From positions 2,294,001 through 2,358,000 of the forward strand of contig NZ_CP017641.1 of assembly GCF_001983935.1 (NCBI RefSeq): 64,000 nucleotides of DNA. Direction: 5' to 3'. Positions 46,788 through 56,488 of the stretch are shown piece by piece. Made by a program: the position numbers and the translations under genes. How positions within the stretch are numbered: the stretch's first letter is position 1; each line of letters opens with the position of its first letter. Below the pieces are notes generated by a model. That model saw nothing but the letters and a program-made list of their open reading frames with translations, was not told where the DNA came from and did no database searches. This stretch comes from Fuerstiella marisgermanici (GTDB lineage Bacteria > Planctomycetota > Planctomycetia > Planctomycetales > Planctomycetaceae).

Positions 46788-47354
46788 TTAGTTCCATTCG
46801 GGGTTTTCGACGTTGTGAGGCAGCAATCGGTTTTGCTGGTTCAATTGCTCCGTGCAACGTTCCCAAATGTTGTAGGGATCGAATTCGAAGACGATCGTCC
46901 CCTCAGCCGGCAACGTTCGCCAGTCGCCGCGATTCAATTCATCGTCGAGCTGCAATGGCCCCCAGCCAGCGTATCCGCAGTAAACTCGAAAATGGCAATC
47001 GTGATTGCAAGTGGAATCTTTGCTCAGCAGCGACTCGAAGGAATCGTTACTGCCGGTGACAAAAACACCCGGCGTAATCTGCTCGTCGTCTTTCCCGAAT
47101 TCTGAACAGTTGTGCAGAATAAAAAGCGCTGACGTATCGACCGGGCCGCCTGCGAAGATCGGTTCTGTGGATACCGGTGTCTGGTTCAACTGCGTCATGG
47201 CGGCGTCGACCGCAATGGAACTTGGCCGATTCACCACAATTCCCATCGCGCTCTCTTCTGTGTGCTCCAGCATCAGCACGACAGCGCGGTAAAAGTTGGA
47301 ATCTTTCAGGTGATTGGATGCCACAAGAAAATGGCCCCGCAGACTTTTAAACAT
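46788..47354 (-). CDS. YqgE/AlgH family protein
   Basis: 188 residues from the ATG at 47354, with GAGGA eight bases upstream; an ATG 57 bases earlier lacks support. The family start (FKSLRGHFLVASNHLKDSNF) is clear, and so are FYRAVVLMLEHTEESAMGIV, VNRPS, IFAGGPV and CGYAGWGPLQLDDEL. YqgE proteins are widely conserved, cytoplasmic and of uncertain role. It is single or loosely linked to the downstream epimerase gene. Confidence 0.93.
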   Translation of the reverse strand: MFKSLRGHFLVASNHLKDSNFYRAVVLMLEHTEESAMGIVVNRPSSIAVDAAMTQLNQTPVSTEPIFAGGPVDTSALFILHNCSEFGKDDEQITPGVFVTGSNDSFESLLSKDSTCNHDCHFRVYCGYAGWGPLQLDDELNRGDWRTLPAEGTIVFEFDPYNIWERCTEQLNQQNRLLPHNVENPEWN

Positions 47355-47704
47355 GGTGTCCTCAGAATCGAGGCAATGTGAAACGGGCCGAACAGTGCCC
47401 GCACGATGCAACGGAACCGATGGTATAACGGAGATCGCTCAGCCTTGCCAACCTCGCGCCGGATTTTCCACAATCAAACGCGGACTGTGAAAACGACACG
47501 GCGCGGCCCCCGTTCGGGCGTTGCACACGGATCGACCAATAAGCGGGTAAAACATGTCGGTTTTTGAAGGTTCGATTCCGTCAATCGTAAAGACTTACTA
47601 TTCTTGCACGCGGCCATTGGACGCCCAAACCCCGTCCGCTGCTGTCGCACATCCTTCATGCGTGGTGTGGCGACTTAAACTGACCTGAAAAGACAAACTC
47701 TGCC
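47355..47704. other. Non-coding stretch between divergent genes
   Basis: 350 bases between yqgE and the symporter gene, which diverge. It must carry both promoters; no RNA, repeat or clear operator is seen. Confidence 0.5.
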
Positions 47705-49549
47705 ATGCCCCATTTTTCGTTATCTCGCGGCCGTCAAATCGCTTTACTGGCTGTCGCAACTGCGTTCCTTAATTTCCCCGGAATGACGTTGGCGGCCCCT
47801 CAGGAAGCCGTCGACAACACCGCCTCGACAGACGAACCTGCAGCCATTCCCGCAGCAGACGACGCTGAAGACAGTCGCGGGCTGGTGCAACGCTTTAACG
47901 ATGCTCTGGAACCAGTCAACGAATGGTTCGGCAATATGAATGGCCATATCGCGTCGGTGATCTTTTTTCCGGTCCCGGTCGGGCCGGCCAAAGTTGTTGC
48001 GGAAGCGCCCGCACCTGTCGACGACCCCGTCGCCACAGACACGCCCGATGACGAAGCGGAAGCCGCGCCGGAAAAGCAGCCGTCCTGGTTGCAGAAACTG
48101 AATAGGTCAATAGAAAGCCAATACAGAACGATGCCGCTGGCCGTCATCATTTTGCTGGTGGGAGCGACCTTCTTCACCATCCGCATGGGCTTCATCAACA
48201 TTCGCGGATTCGTACACGCGATCAAGGTCACGGCGGGCAAGTACGACGATCCGGAAGATGAAGGCGAGGTCACTCACTTCCAGGCTTTGACGGCCGCGCT
48301 GTCGGCAACGGTTGGACTTGGAAACATCGCGGGCGTGGCGATCGCCATCTGCCTTGGCGGTCCCGGCGCAACGTTGTGGATGGTTCTGGCAGGATTCATC
48401 GGAATGACGTCCAAGTTTGTCGAATGCACGCTGGGGCAGCTTTACCGAGAAGAGCGGCCGGACGGACGAATCATGGGCGGAGCGATGTTTTACCTGTCGC
48501 GCGGCCTGCCGGAAGTCGGGCTTGGCCCATTGGGGAAAGTGCTGGGAGTTATGTTTGCAGTGTTGTGCGTCGGCGGATCGTTTGCCGGCGGCAATTCGTT
48601 TCAGGTAAATATGTCGCTGGGGGCCGTCGGTGAAGTCTGGCCGTTTCTGGCACCGCCTCAAAATCCGGGCGATGCTGATTACCGGTGGGTGTATGGGCTG
48701 GGGATGTCTGTCGTCACCGGAATGGTCATCATCGGCGGAATCCGACGCATTGCATCCGCCGCTGAAAAGATCGTTCCCGCCATGTGTGGCATCTATGTCG
48801 CAGCGGCAATCGTGATCCTGATCAAAAACTTTGACAGCCTGCCGGCCGCCGTTAGTTTGATTTTCAGCGACGCATTCTCCGGGAAAGCTGTCGCAGGTGG
48901 AATGGTGGGCGTGCTGGTCGTTGGTTTCCAGCGAGCTGCGTTTTCAAACGAAGCAGGTGTCGGTTCCGCCGCGATCGCTCACGCCGCCGCGAAGACCGAC
49001 CATCCGGTGCGAGAGGGCGTGGTCGCGATGCTGGGACCGTTTATTGACACGGTCATCATTTGCACCATGACTGCTTTGGTGATTGTGGTCACGGGGGCAT
49101 GGAATCCAGAAACCAGCCTTGAATTCAAACAGCAGATTGAAGGCGGAAACGGAGCGGCCTTAACCTCAGTCGCAATGGATTCTGAAATCAGCGGATTCAA
49201 ATATGTGTTGGGCGTCGCGGTGATTCTGTTCGCATTTTCCACGATGATTTCGTGGTCCTATTACGGCGAACGCTGCTGGGCCTATCTGTTCGGCGACGGC
49301 ACTTCCATGCTTTACCGATCGATCTTTTTAGTCTTCACGTTTTTGGGTTCAATCCTGTCGTCTACAAACGTGCTGGAGTTCGGTGACCTGATGATCTTTG
49401 GCATGGCGATCCCCAATATCATCGGCGTGGTTTTGTTGTCCGGCAAGGTCCGGAAACATCTCGACGAATACTGGGTGAAGGTCAAAAGTGGCGAGTTTGA
49501 CAGAGAAGTCGAAACGCGTGCAGCAGCCGAAACGCCATCCGACTCCTAA
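47705..49549 (+). CDS. Sodium:alanine symporter (AGCS family) with N-terminal extension
   Basis: 614 residues. The transporter part begins at about residue 140 (MPLAVIILLVGATFFTIRMG) and holds the AGCS core: ALTAALSATVGLGNIAGVAI, GPGATLWMVLAGFIGM, the segment GFQRAAFSNEAGVGSAAIAH and helices to the end. These proteins import alanine or glycine with sodium. Unusually, the first 135 residues form a separate stretch: a signal-peptide-like start (ALLAVATAFLNFPGMTLAAP), an Ala/Glu/Asp-rich linker and a short hydrophobic segment (GHIASVIFFPVPVGP). The ATG at 47705 is the only good start before this. It stands alone. Confidence 0.93.
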   Translation: MPHFSLSRGRQIALLAVATAFLNFPGMTLAAPQEAVDNTASTDEPAAIPAADDAEDSRGLVQRFNDALEPVNEWFGNMNGHIASVIFFPVPVGPAKVVAEAPAPVDDPVATDTPDDEAEAAPEKQPSWLQKLNRSIESQYRTMPLAVIILLVGATFFTIRMGFINIRGFVHAIKVTAGKYDDPEDEGEVTHFQALTAALSATVGLGNIAGVAIAICLGGPGATLWMVLAGFIGMTSKFVECTLGQLYREERPDGRIMGGAMFYLSRGLPEVGLGPLGKVLGVMFAVLCVGGSFAGGNSFQVNMSLGAVGEVWPFLAPPQNPGDADYRWVYGLGMSVVTGMVIIGGIRRIASAAEKIVPAMCGIYVAAAIVILIKNFDSLPAAVSLIFSDAFSGKAVAGGMVGVLVVGFQRAAFSNEAGVGSAAIAHAAAKTDHPVREGVVAMLGPFIDTVIICTMTALVIVVTGAWNPETSLEFKQQIEGGNGAALTSVAMDSEISGFKYVLGVAVILFAFSTMISWSYYGERCWAYLFGDGTSMLYRSIFLVFTFLGSILSSTNVLEFGDLMIFGMAIPNIIGVVLLSGKVRKHLDEYWVKVKSGEFDREVETRAAAETPSDS

Positions 49550-49647
49550 ACGAATTCTCAGTCACAGTCAGCGCTTTGCGTAATAATTCGCTGGGCCTGC
49601 CGACGCCTGATTACTTTCTAGCTGTCGCTTGTCCAGCGGTGCGACCT

Positions 49648-50601
49648 CTAACAGTTGGCTTTCCGAAACTCGATGGCTCGGTCCACCATGCGTCGGAAAT
49701 CGTTTTCCGGCGCGTATCCGATTTCCTGCTTTGCTCGCGCGATGTCGATGCAGAACGGGTGGTACTGCGGATTCGGGATTTCGACGGTCGGTACGGCAAG
49801 CTTCTCTGAAATGTAGATGGCCGCGTCGCGATACTGAAACGGCTGCTCTGCCGCGATGTTGTAGTCTCGCCCCATTGCCTGATCGTTCTCCAGCGAGCGA
49901 TCAATGGCCTGGATCACGTCGTCGATATGCACGATGTGTCGCGTGAGCGGGTTGCCGGACGCATCCAGCAGAATGGGAATTCGTTCCTGGCCGGTGCGAA
50001 CCAGTTCCAGCACGTCGGCCGGGACTTCACCAAACCCGTGTCCCGGTTCCGCCGGCTTCACGTTCTTTAGAAGCGAAAAATGGTTTAGCAGATCGTCGCC
50101 TTCGAACACCCAGGACGAACGCAAAATCGTCGTGTTCAATCCGTATTGAATTCGGTACTGCTGAGTCATGGTTTCTTCCATGACTTTAGAAAACGCATAG
50201 TACCCCGGATAGGCGGCCAGCGGTGCGTCTTCGTTAATGGGTTTAGGATGTGGGTAAAACCAGATTCCCTGAGCCGCATCGCCACTTAACAGGATGAACT
50301 GGCGGACGTTCTTTGCGTGGCGGCAGGCTTCCAGAATATTGAACGTGCCACGCAGGCTAACGTCAAAAAACGTGTCGGCGTCTTCCTTGGTGGTTGCCAG
50401 TTGGATAACAACGTCCGCATTGCCCACGACTTTTGCACAGTCGGCGGCGCTCGCCACGTTGCCCTGCACGCTGGTTACATGATCGCCAGGCACGGCGCTG
50501 CGATGCACCAGAGCTCGCACGCTGTGGCCTCGCGTGCCGAGCATCTCCACAGCGCGGCGGCCGATTTTTCCGGAGCCACCAAAGACGGCAATTGTTGACA
50601 T
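49648..50601 (-). CDS. NAD-dependent epimerase/dehydratase family protein
   Basis: 317 residues from the ATG at 50601, with GGGAGA in range upstream. The N-terminal Rossmann motif is VFGGSGKIGRR (G8-x-x-G11-x-x-G14). The catalytic YxxxK is in YYAFSKVMEE, and the extended SDR middle strand TTILRSSWVFEG is clear. Such enzymes modify nucleotide sugars or related alcohols; the substrate is not given by the sequence. It is the second gene of an operon, 32 bases after the glycoside-hydrolase-like gene, so the pair may act in sugar use. Confidence 0.9.
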   Translation of the reverse strand: MSTIAVFGGSGKIGRRAVEMLGTRGHSVRALVHRSAVPGDHVTSVQGNVASAADCAKVVGNADVVIQLATTKEDADTFFDVSLRGTFNILEACRHAKNVRQFILLSGDAAQGIWFYPHPKPINEDAPLAAYPGYYAFSKVMEETMTQQYRIQYGLNTTILRSSWVFEGDDLLNHFSLLKNVKPAEPGHGFGEVPADVLELVRTGQERIPILLDASGNPLTRHIVHIDDVIQAIDRSLENDQAMGRDYNIAAEQPFQYRDAAIYISEKLAVPTVEIPNPQYHPFCIDIARAKQEIGYAPENDFRRMVDRAIEFRKANC

Positions 50602-50633
50602 TCTCACAATCTCCCTTGGAATGTGATGTGACG

Positions 50634-52037
50634 CTACTGAGCTACGATCGCGGCACACCAGTTTGCTTTGCTCGGCGAAGTCAACGTGATCTGTCGACCG
50701 CCCTCGATTGAATCGTCGTCGCCAAATTCGCCAGTGTCGATATTGATCCAGCGTAGTTTTAACGAACCCTTCACGTCCGTCGCGTTTAGTTGCACTTCAC
50801 CGCCGGAAGGAAAGTAGACGGCATAGGCGAGCCCCTTATTCGCGGCGACGTATGCTTCGTTGGTATCGCGTTTGGACAACAAATCCATCGCCGGTTGCAC
50901 AGACCACAACGGAATCAGCGATTCCAGCTTCCGCGCGGCTTTGATACACGCGACCGCCTTGTTGTTGATTCCGAGTCCCGAGTCGGGGCGATGAAATCTC
51001 ATCGACGCCGCTCCGGCCAGCAGATGTCGCCAGAACCGTTCAATCGCGTCCTGGTCGTTGTGGCCAAACTTGTTGCCGGTCGCTCCGTAGGTTTTGGTTG
51101 TGTTCATCGGACGCGGCTGACCTGCCAGGATATTTCGCACGTGCAGAAAGTTGTCCCAGTGCTTTTGGCCTTTGTTGTGATTGTTCTGAGAAACGTCGAC
51201 GTAATCGTAGAGTTCCGGGTGATCGAACGTGCGCTTGTGACGGTCAGCGGCCAGATTCCAGTCGTCCCACATTTCGGTGACGTAGATTTTGTGTTCGTCC
51301 TTCGCCGCTCGATGCTTGACGAATTCGGCCCAGTAGCGACTCCACTCCTCGTCCCCGTTCGTTTCGTTATCAATGCAGTACAACACGTGATCATATTGCA
51401 ATGAATGATCCAGCAACTTGTTCACATACCTCTGCTGAATCGTCAGCACCACCTGATTGTTACGCTGCTTCGGCGTGGTGAAGAAGAACGCTTGCTTGTT
51501 CGCGCCCGGATGGTCGGGGTAGCGTTTCGCGAAGCCGGACTGTTCGTGCGAATAGTTTACGTTGTTGCCAGGGTTGTACGGATGAGCCTGCCAGTGGTCG
51601 CTGTCTCTGTTGTCCGTGTAGTCAAAGCGGTCCCAGATTTCGATCTGCACGAAGATCTTACGTTTGGCTGTTTCCGCCAGCATCCGTTCGAACCGAGTCC
51701 AGTATTCATCGTTCCATCTATTCAGATCGTACTTGCCGTTTTTAAGCTGCTGGAACGCGTAGACTTCGAAGTCTTTGTCGTTGCGGTCGCTCATCGTGTT
51801 GCGAATCACGTTGCCACCGGCGGCGGTCAGGCGATCAAGCTGTGGAATGAGCTGCTGTTCCGGCCACTGAAACAGGTTGTCATCGTCGCTACCACCAAGC
51901 AGCAGCACCGGCTTTCCGCGATAGCTCCAGTACCACGCATTTTCGTTCCATGGCTGAATACCTGAATCAACGGCGGGCACGTCAATCATCGCGAACTGCA
52001 TCAGAATCACGGACGCTGCGGGAATTAGACGGTTCAT
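50634..52037 (-). CDS. Secreted glycoside-hydrolase-like protein (DUF4038-like TIM barrel)
   Basis: 467 residues from the ATG at 52037 (MNRLIPAASVILMQFAMIDV), a probable signal peptide; an ATG four codons earlier is also possible. The barrel begins YRGKPVLLLGGSDDDNLFQW and continues through GNVIRNTMSDRND and KIFVQIEIWDRFDYTD. Possible catalytic glutamates are in YCIDNETNGDEEW (about residue 225) and VTEMWDDWN. The C-terminal part (GGEVQLNATDVKGSLKLRWI) resembles the small beta domain found after such barrels. Relatives act on plant or algal polysaccharides, but the substrate here is unknown. It leads the operon with the epimerase-type gene. Confidence 0.8.
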   Translation of the reverse strand: MNRLIPAASVILMQFAMIDVPAVDSGIQPWNENAWYWSYRGKPVLLLGGSDDDNLFQWPEQQLIPQLDRLTAAGGNVIRNTMSDRNDKDFEVYAFQQLKNGKYDLNRWNDEYWTRFERMLAETAKRKIFVQIEIWDRFDYTDNRDSDHWQAHPYNPGNNVNYSHEQSGFAKRYPDHPGANKQAFFFTTPKQRNNQVVLTIQQRYVNKLLDHSLQYDHVLYCIDNETNGDEEWSRYWAEFVKHRAAKDEHKIYVTEMWDDWNLAADRHKRTFDHPELYDYVDVSQNNHNKGQKHWDNFLHVRNILAGQPRPMNTTKTYGATGNKFGHNDQDAIERFWRHLLAGAASMRFHRPDSGLGINNKAVACIKAARKLESLIPLWSVQPAMDLLSKRDTNEAYVAANKGLAYAVYFPSGGEVQLNATDVKGSLKLRWINIDTGEFGDDDSIEGGRQITLTSPSKANWCAAIVAQ

Positions 52038-52208
52038 CAGTGGTCTCACAGAAGGGCCAGACGGAGCGCCGCACTTTGGCGGTCAGTGCGCGAAGGTAGT
52101 TTATCGTTCCGCAATATTGTCGCTATGAAGTGAGTTGTTTTCGTGTTGAACCGCACACGGCTCAACACGGTCCGTGCTTGCCGATCGGCGACCACACGGC
52201 TTTGCCAA

Positions 52209-53207
52209 TCAGGCCTTTGGCTGACTATCCGGTCGCAGCTTTAGCCGGTCCGCAACCCAGGTATCGATGAACAGCTGAGACGCGTGGTACATCAGGATGG
52301 GCAGCAACGAAAAAGGAAGCCCGGTTGCCTGAGACACCAATATCCCGATCGGCAACGTCTTCTGACTACCCGCAAACACACACGCGCGGCGATCTTCTTC
52401 TGCGATCTTAAGTGTGCCAGACGTGGTCCACAGGATAAGCATAGCGGCCAGATGCAGGCCAATACAGCAGGCCCAAACGGTCGCGAATTCGGCATGACGC
52501 AGGTTGTCGGCCATACTGCCGGACGTAAAGTGCTGTCCGCCTTTAAACGACGACACAAAGACCAATAAAAGAATGATCAGCTGGGCCACCGTGCTGAACG
52601 TCGGCTTATTGCGGTCGACGAAGGATCGCACGGGCACGGAGCCTCGCAAAACCTGACCAATCACTGCTGGCACCAACGCAGCCAGCGTCAGACGCACCAC
52701 CATGTCCTGAAAGCCAAGCCCCGCCGACGTATCCGTTGTGGCAAACCAACGACTCCCGACGGTCATCCAGATCGGCGTGACCACAAAGCACAGCCCATTG
52801 GTCAGCAGTGTCACAAGCAGCGAGACCGCGTCATTGCCACCGGCACGGCGAGTCCACACGGATGCGGCAGCCATTGTAGATGGGACACTGGCCGCAATCA
52901 GCAGCCCGACTTTCAGGTCCGCTGACTTCTGAAATGCCAGCAGCGGAAGACACAACAGCGGCAGTACGATTTGGTTAACGCCGCAGGACAGGACAGCAGG
53001 CATTGGCCGTCGAACAGAATTCAGCAGGCGTCCGCTATCCAGAGTCACTGCCATCAAAAACAAAATAGAGGCCGTGCAGTACGACGTCGGCACCGACAGA
53101 ATGCCGTCGACAACGCTTTGCGGAAGATCAGCCTGAGCCAGACTGGCAGCTGCCGGTATCGATACCAACAGGCCAAACAGAAACCAGTGACGTTTGAGAA
53201 CGGACAT
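52209..53207 (-). CDS. SBF-like (bile acid:sodium symporter superfamily) transporter
   Basis: 332 residues with nine or ten membrane helices. The segments SVPSTMAAASVWTRRAGGND and VFAGSQKTLPIGILVSQATG match the two crossing-helix regions of the SBF-like family (PF13593 type). The proteins carry organic anions with sodium or protons; the substrate is not known. Its ATG overlaps the stop of the upstream gene by one base (TAATG), so it is translationally coupled to the cytochrome/WD40 protein. Confidence 0.88.
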   Translation of the reverse strand: MSVLKRHWFLFGLLVSIPAAASLAQADLPQSVVDGILSVPTSYCTASILFLMAVTLDSGRLLNSVRRPMPAVLSCGVNQIVLPLLCLPLLAFQKSADLKVGLLIAASVPSTMAAASVWTRRAGGNDAVSLLVTLLTNGLCFVVTPIWMTVGSRWFATTDTSAGLGFQDMVVRLTLAALVPAVIGQVLRGSVPVRSFVDRNKPTFSTVAQLIILLLVFVSSFKGGQHFTSGSMADNLRHAEFATVWACCIGLHLAAMLILWTTSGTLKIAEEDRRACVFAGSQKTLPIGILVSQATGLPFSLLPILMYHASQLFIDTWVADRLKLRPDSQPKA

Positions 53208-55993
53208 TAACGATTGGTCACCTGTTTGCCGGGAGCCAATCCGTTGGAAGCCACAACTTTCAGCGTGACAGGTAGCGAGGTGATCCCGTCGACGTTCGAC
53301 TTTAGATAGAACGTGGACGTTGATTCGTGAATCACTTTCGCTGCCGTGATGAAGAATTCTCGTTCCGATTGGTCGCTTAACAGTAGCAAACCATTCAGCC
53401 CGATATTGTCCACAAAAACTCCGTGAGGCAGGTTGCGGCCGGAGTTTTCCTTGCCGAACGAGACAATGCCGTTGTGTTTCCGACGATCCAGTTTCACAGT
53501 CGCCTGGATCGTGTCCCCGGGCTGAATCGTTAGTACCAACGGTTTTTCCGCAGAAGGCGGCTGCTCATCAGATGCTCCGCTGCGAGTCACAAGGACCTTC
53601 AATTTTGGATCGGTTACTAGCTCCAGTTCTTCCCACTTCCCCAAATCTTTTTCGCCGTGAACTTCTGACGCAGCGACGACTTTGATGTTAGCAAGCTGTT
53701 CAGGAGTCGGCTCCTTTGCACCGTCGGTGGCGTACACCGTACCAAACGCCTGCAGCTGCCCGGCCTCAATTTCGATCGGCCCGGAAAAACCAAAACCGGC
53801 TGGCAACCCGGTGATGTCGATCGTGATCGGCCCGTCGAAGCCATCAATCCGTTTTGCTGTGAATACCACCTCTTTGCCCGTGCCTGCGGCGACGCTGACT
53901 TTCCGAGTATTAATGGCCACTTCAAAATCCGGCTTCGGACTACGAACTGTCAGCGAGTAGCTGAAGTCAGCGCCGCTGAAACCGCGCGCGTCGGTTAGTC
54001 GAACCGTGTAGTCGGCGGTGGCCGGTGCCGTGAACAGCAGGCGAGAATCGCTGCCGAGTTCACGTTGCGGGTCGTCGTCGTTTTCGAAGTAGATCGGAAA
54101 TACGGGCAGACCGTTTGGTGTTAGCTTTTCGTCAGGAGCGTGGGGCACGACGATAAAGCAGGGAGCCTGCAATGCATGCGACGTAGGCGTGGTGCCAAAG
54201 TATGCGAAGCGTTTGCCGAATCCCGGATAGACCATGTAGCCGGAATCCGGTCCCCGTGGATACATCCAAAGTTTGACGACTTCGCCGTCAGCATACAGGT
54301 ACTCGTTCAGCTCCATTTCCCGCCAGTTAAAAACGCGGTAATCGTTGGCCGTATCAGAATCTTTGCCTCGAAACGTAAAGTAAGAATCACGGACAGCCTG
54401 AAGCTGGGTTCTCACGATGCGTTTTCCGTCGGTTGTGAGAACTTCGATCTTCGAATCAAGTGGCGATTTGTTCTGTTGCGCCGCCACTTCCAGAACAAGC
54501 TGTTGGCCGGCGGAGGCAGAAAAACGGAAGCAATCGACGTCGCGGTCGTTACCGCCGTCTGGCTTGATCACTCCTGTGATAGTTGCGGGCAGCGAAACCG
54601 CCTGAGCATTCTGAACATCGTTGTTGTTTTCCGCTTCCGAGATCTCGTTGATTTTTTCAGGAAGCATCACCGAGGCGACCTCAGCGGTCGAAGGCCCGCC
54701 CGAAGTTGAAGGAGCAGCGGTGCTGGGTTTGACGGCCAGCAGCTCTAAACTTCCGTCCAGCCGAGTGATCAGCAGCTTGCTATTGTTGACGAAAGTCAGC
54801 GATGTGACGGGGCGTTTCTGTCGCGGCAAAATCTGATGATGTTCCAGCGGCGATGTCGTCCAGACTCGCAGCGTTCCATCTTCCGCTGCACTCGCCAGTA
54901 GCGTTCCATCGGCCGAAAGCGCCATGCGGTGGATCGCCTGTTCGTGAGCAAACCGCGAAGCTGTCAACCGGTTGATTCGCGGCGTGTCGCGTGAGACCAA
55001 TTGCCACGTGCGAATACGATTGTCAGCGCCGGCCGCGAAGATCTGTTTGCCGTCGCGACTGATCAGCACAGCATACTGTTCTGCGGTGGGCTGGCTCAGC
55101 GTGTCAAGCCGCTCACCAGTTTCAACGTTCCACACCTTCACCGTGCCATCGGCACTGGCGCTGCACAGTAACTTGCCGGACGGATCAAAGCAAAGCGAAA
55201 AGACACTGCCATTGTGTCCATCCAGATTCTTCAGCACCTTGCCGCTGTCCACATCGTGCAGCAGAATTCGACGATCATAACCGGCCGTCGCGATCAGACG
55301 ATCAGAAGGGTTGATGACGGCCGAGTAGACAGCATCTGTGTGGCCGCCGAACTCCTTCACCACACGACCATCGTCCACGCTTAACAGCAACGCCTTGCCG
55401 TTAACGCCCGGCATTCCAGACGCCGCGACCAGCCACGGTTGAGTCGTCGCCAACGAAAGCTGAGTCACCCGCGCGTTGTCCACGGCCACTCGCCACTTAG
55501 CTTCAAGACTGTCTTGTTCCAGCAGCGCAACATGCCTCGCACCGGCCACAGCGACCGCCTTGTGCTGCGGAACATGGGCGCTCGCGAGCAGTGCAGGCAC
55601 GACTTTATCAAATGGTTTCACGGCAGGAACACTCGGTACGCCAGCCGCCATCGACTTGATTTTTGCACCATCCAAAACCCACTGCAGCAATCGTTGGCGT
55701 TCGGCGTCGGTAGGTTGCGGTTCGCCGTCGGGCGGCATCGCGTTGTCCGCACCTTTGTGCAGGACGGCGGCCAAAAGGCTCTTGGCAGGCGTCTCAGAAT
55801 CAATCACAGGCCCGTTGTCGCTTCCTGCTTTCAGCGAAGCCATCGTCTGCAAAGACAGCCCCACTTCTTTGTCGGTATCGTTGTGGCAGCCCAGGCAATA
55901 TTTCTGAAGCAGCGGTTCAACCGGTTGCTGAGCCAACGCGCGTCCGCCCGCAACGGTCATCAGCGAGGTGACAATGAGAATTCGCAACAACAT
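53207..55993 (-). CDS. Planctomycete-type cytochrome c / WD40 / pre-peptidase domain protein
   Basis: 928 residues from the ATG at 55993, with GAGGAA seven bases upstream. A signal peptide (LLRILIVTSLMTVAGGRALA) leads to a cytochrome-like domain with haem motif C33-L-G-C36-H37, then NAMPPDGEPQPTDAERQRLL, as in PSCyt1 proteins. WD40 repeats occupy about 170-420 (GGHTDAVYSAVINPSDRLIA, GTVKVWNVETGERL, GTLRVWTTS). A PPC-type domain is at about 480-570 (VDCFRFSASAGQQLVLEVAA), and beta-sandwich parts fill the rest. Such fusions are near-exclusive to planctomycetes. The role is unproven; it could sense or dock at a haem-linked periplasmic or paryphoplasmic site. It is co-transcribed with the SBF-like gene. 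Confidence 0.9.
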   Translation of the reverse strand: MLLRILIVTSLMTVAGGRALAQQPVEPLLQKYCLGCHNDTDKEVGLSLQTMASLKAGSDNGPVIDSETPAKSLLAAVLHKGADNAMPPDGEPQPTDAERQRLLQWVLDGAKIKSMAAGVPSVPAVKPFDKVVPALLASAHVPQHKAVAVAGARHVALLEQDSLEAKWRVAVDNARVTQLSLATTQPWLVAASGMPGVNGKALLLSVDDGRVVKEFGGHTDAVYSAVINPSDRLIATAGYDRRILLHDVDSGKVLKNLDGHNGSVFSLCFDPSGKLLCSASADGTVKVWNVETGERLDTLSQPTAEQYAVLISRDGKQIFAAGADNRIRTWQLVSRDTPRINRLTASRFAHEQAIHRMALSADGTLLASAAEDGTLRVWTTSPLEHHQILPRQKRPVTSLTFVNNSKLLITRLDGSLELLAVKPSTAAPSTSGGPSTAEVASVMLPEKINEISEAENNNDVQNAQAVSLPATITGVIKPDGGNDRDVDCFRFSASAGQQLVLEVAAQQNKSPLDSKIEVLTTDGKRIVRTQLQAVRDSYFTFRGKDSDTANDYRVFNWREMELNEYLYADGEVVKLWMYPRGPDSGYMVYPGFGKRFAYFGTTPTSHALQAPCFIVVPHAPDEKLTPNGLPVFPIYFENDDDPQRELGSDSRLLFTAPATADYTVRLTDARGFSGADFSYSLTVRSPKPDFEVAINTRKVSVAAGTGKEVVFTAKRIDGFDGPITIDITGLPAGFGFSGPIEIEAGQLQAFGTVYATDGAKEPTPEQLANIKVVAASEVHGEKDLGKWEELELVTDPKLKVLVTRSGASDEQPPSAEKPLVLTIQPGDTIQATVKLDRRKHNGIVSFGKENSGRNLPHGVFVDNIGLNGLLLLSDQSEREFFITAAKVIHESTSTFYLKSNVDGITSLPVTLKVVASNGLAPGKQVTNR

Positions 55994-56488
55994 ATCTGTT
56001 CCTCTTCGTGCCATTCAATCTCTAAGCTGTTTGGCGGGCCGTTGAACCACCAGCGATGATAACAACTTCACGAACGATGGACGAACGTCGTGCCTGACAC
56101 AACACGCCGAATTTTTCGTTTGAAGCAACTCAGCATCCGTGCATGTGCAATAGAAATTTGCTGCCAGCAGCGACTTCGTTCTAAGACGGGCGGTCCGCTA
56201 AACAGCGGCGGCTCGCGAGACTGGCCCTGGCAGAACAGCAGTGTTCGTCCGCTGGTTACAAACAAACACGTGAGCCAGATGGCACCGTTTTAGCCGCCGG
56301 ACAGGCATGTGCGAGCCATCGTCAGCGCGGTGGCTGAATGCATCGCCGCTTACGAAACCCATTCATACGGACGGACCGTCGGTCAGCTGCCGGCTTTCGT
56401 GCGGGCGAGGACAGAAGACGCAAGTCAATTCGCGACTGTTCCTAACCCTGCTGACTTGCAATAGCTCTGTGACGCCGCCCAGCTCGCT
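55994..56488. other. Non-coding stretch
   Basis: About 495 bases between two minus-strand genes. Only short frames without recognisable content are seen. It should carry the promoter of the cytochrome/WD40 gene. Confidence 0.5.
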
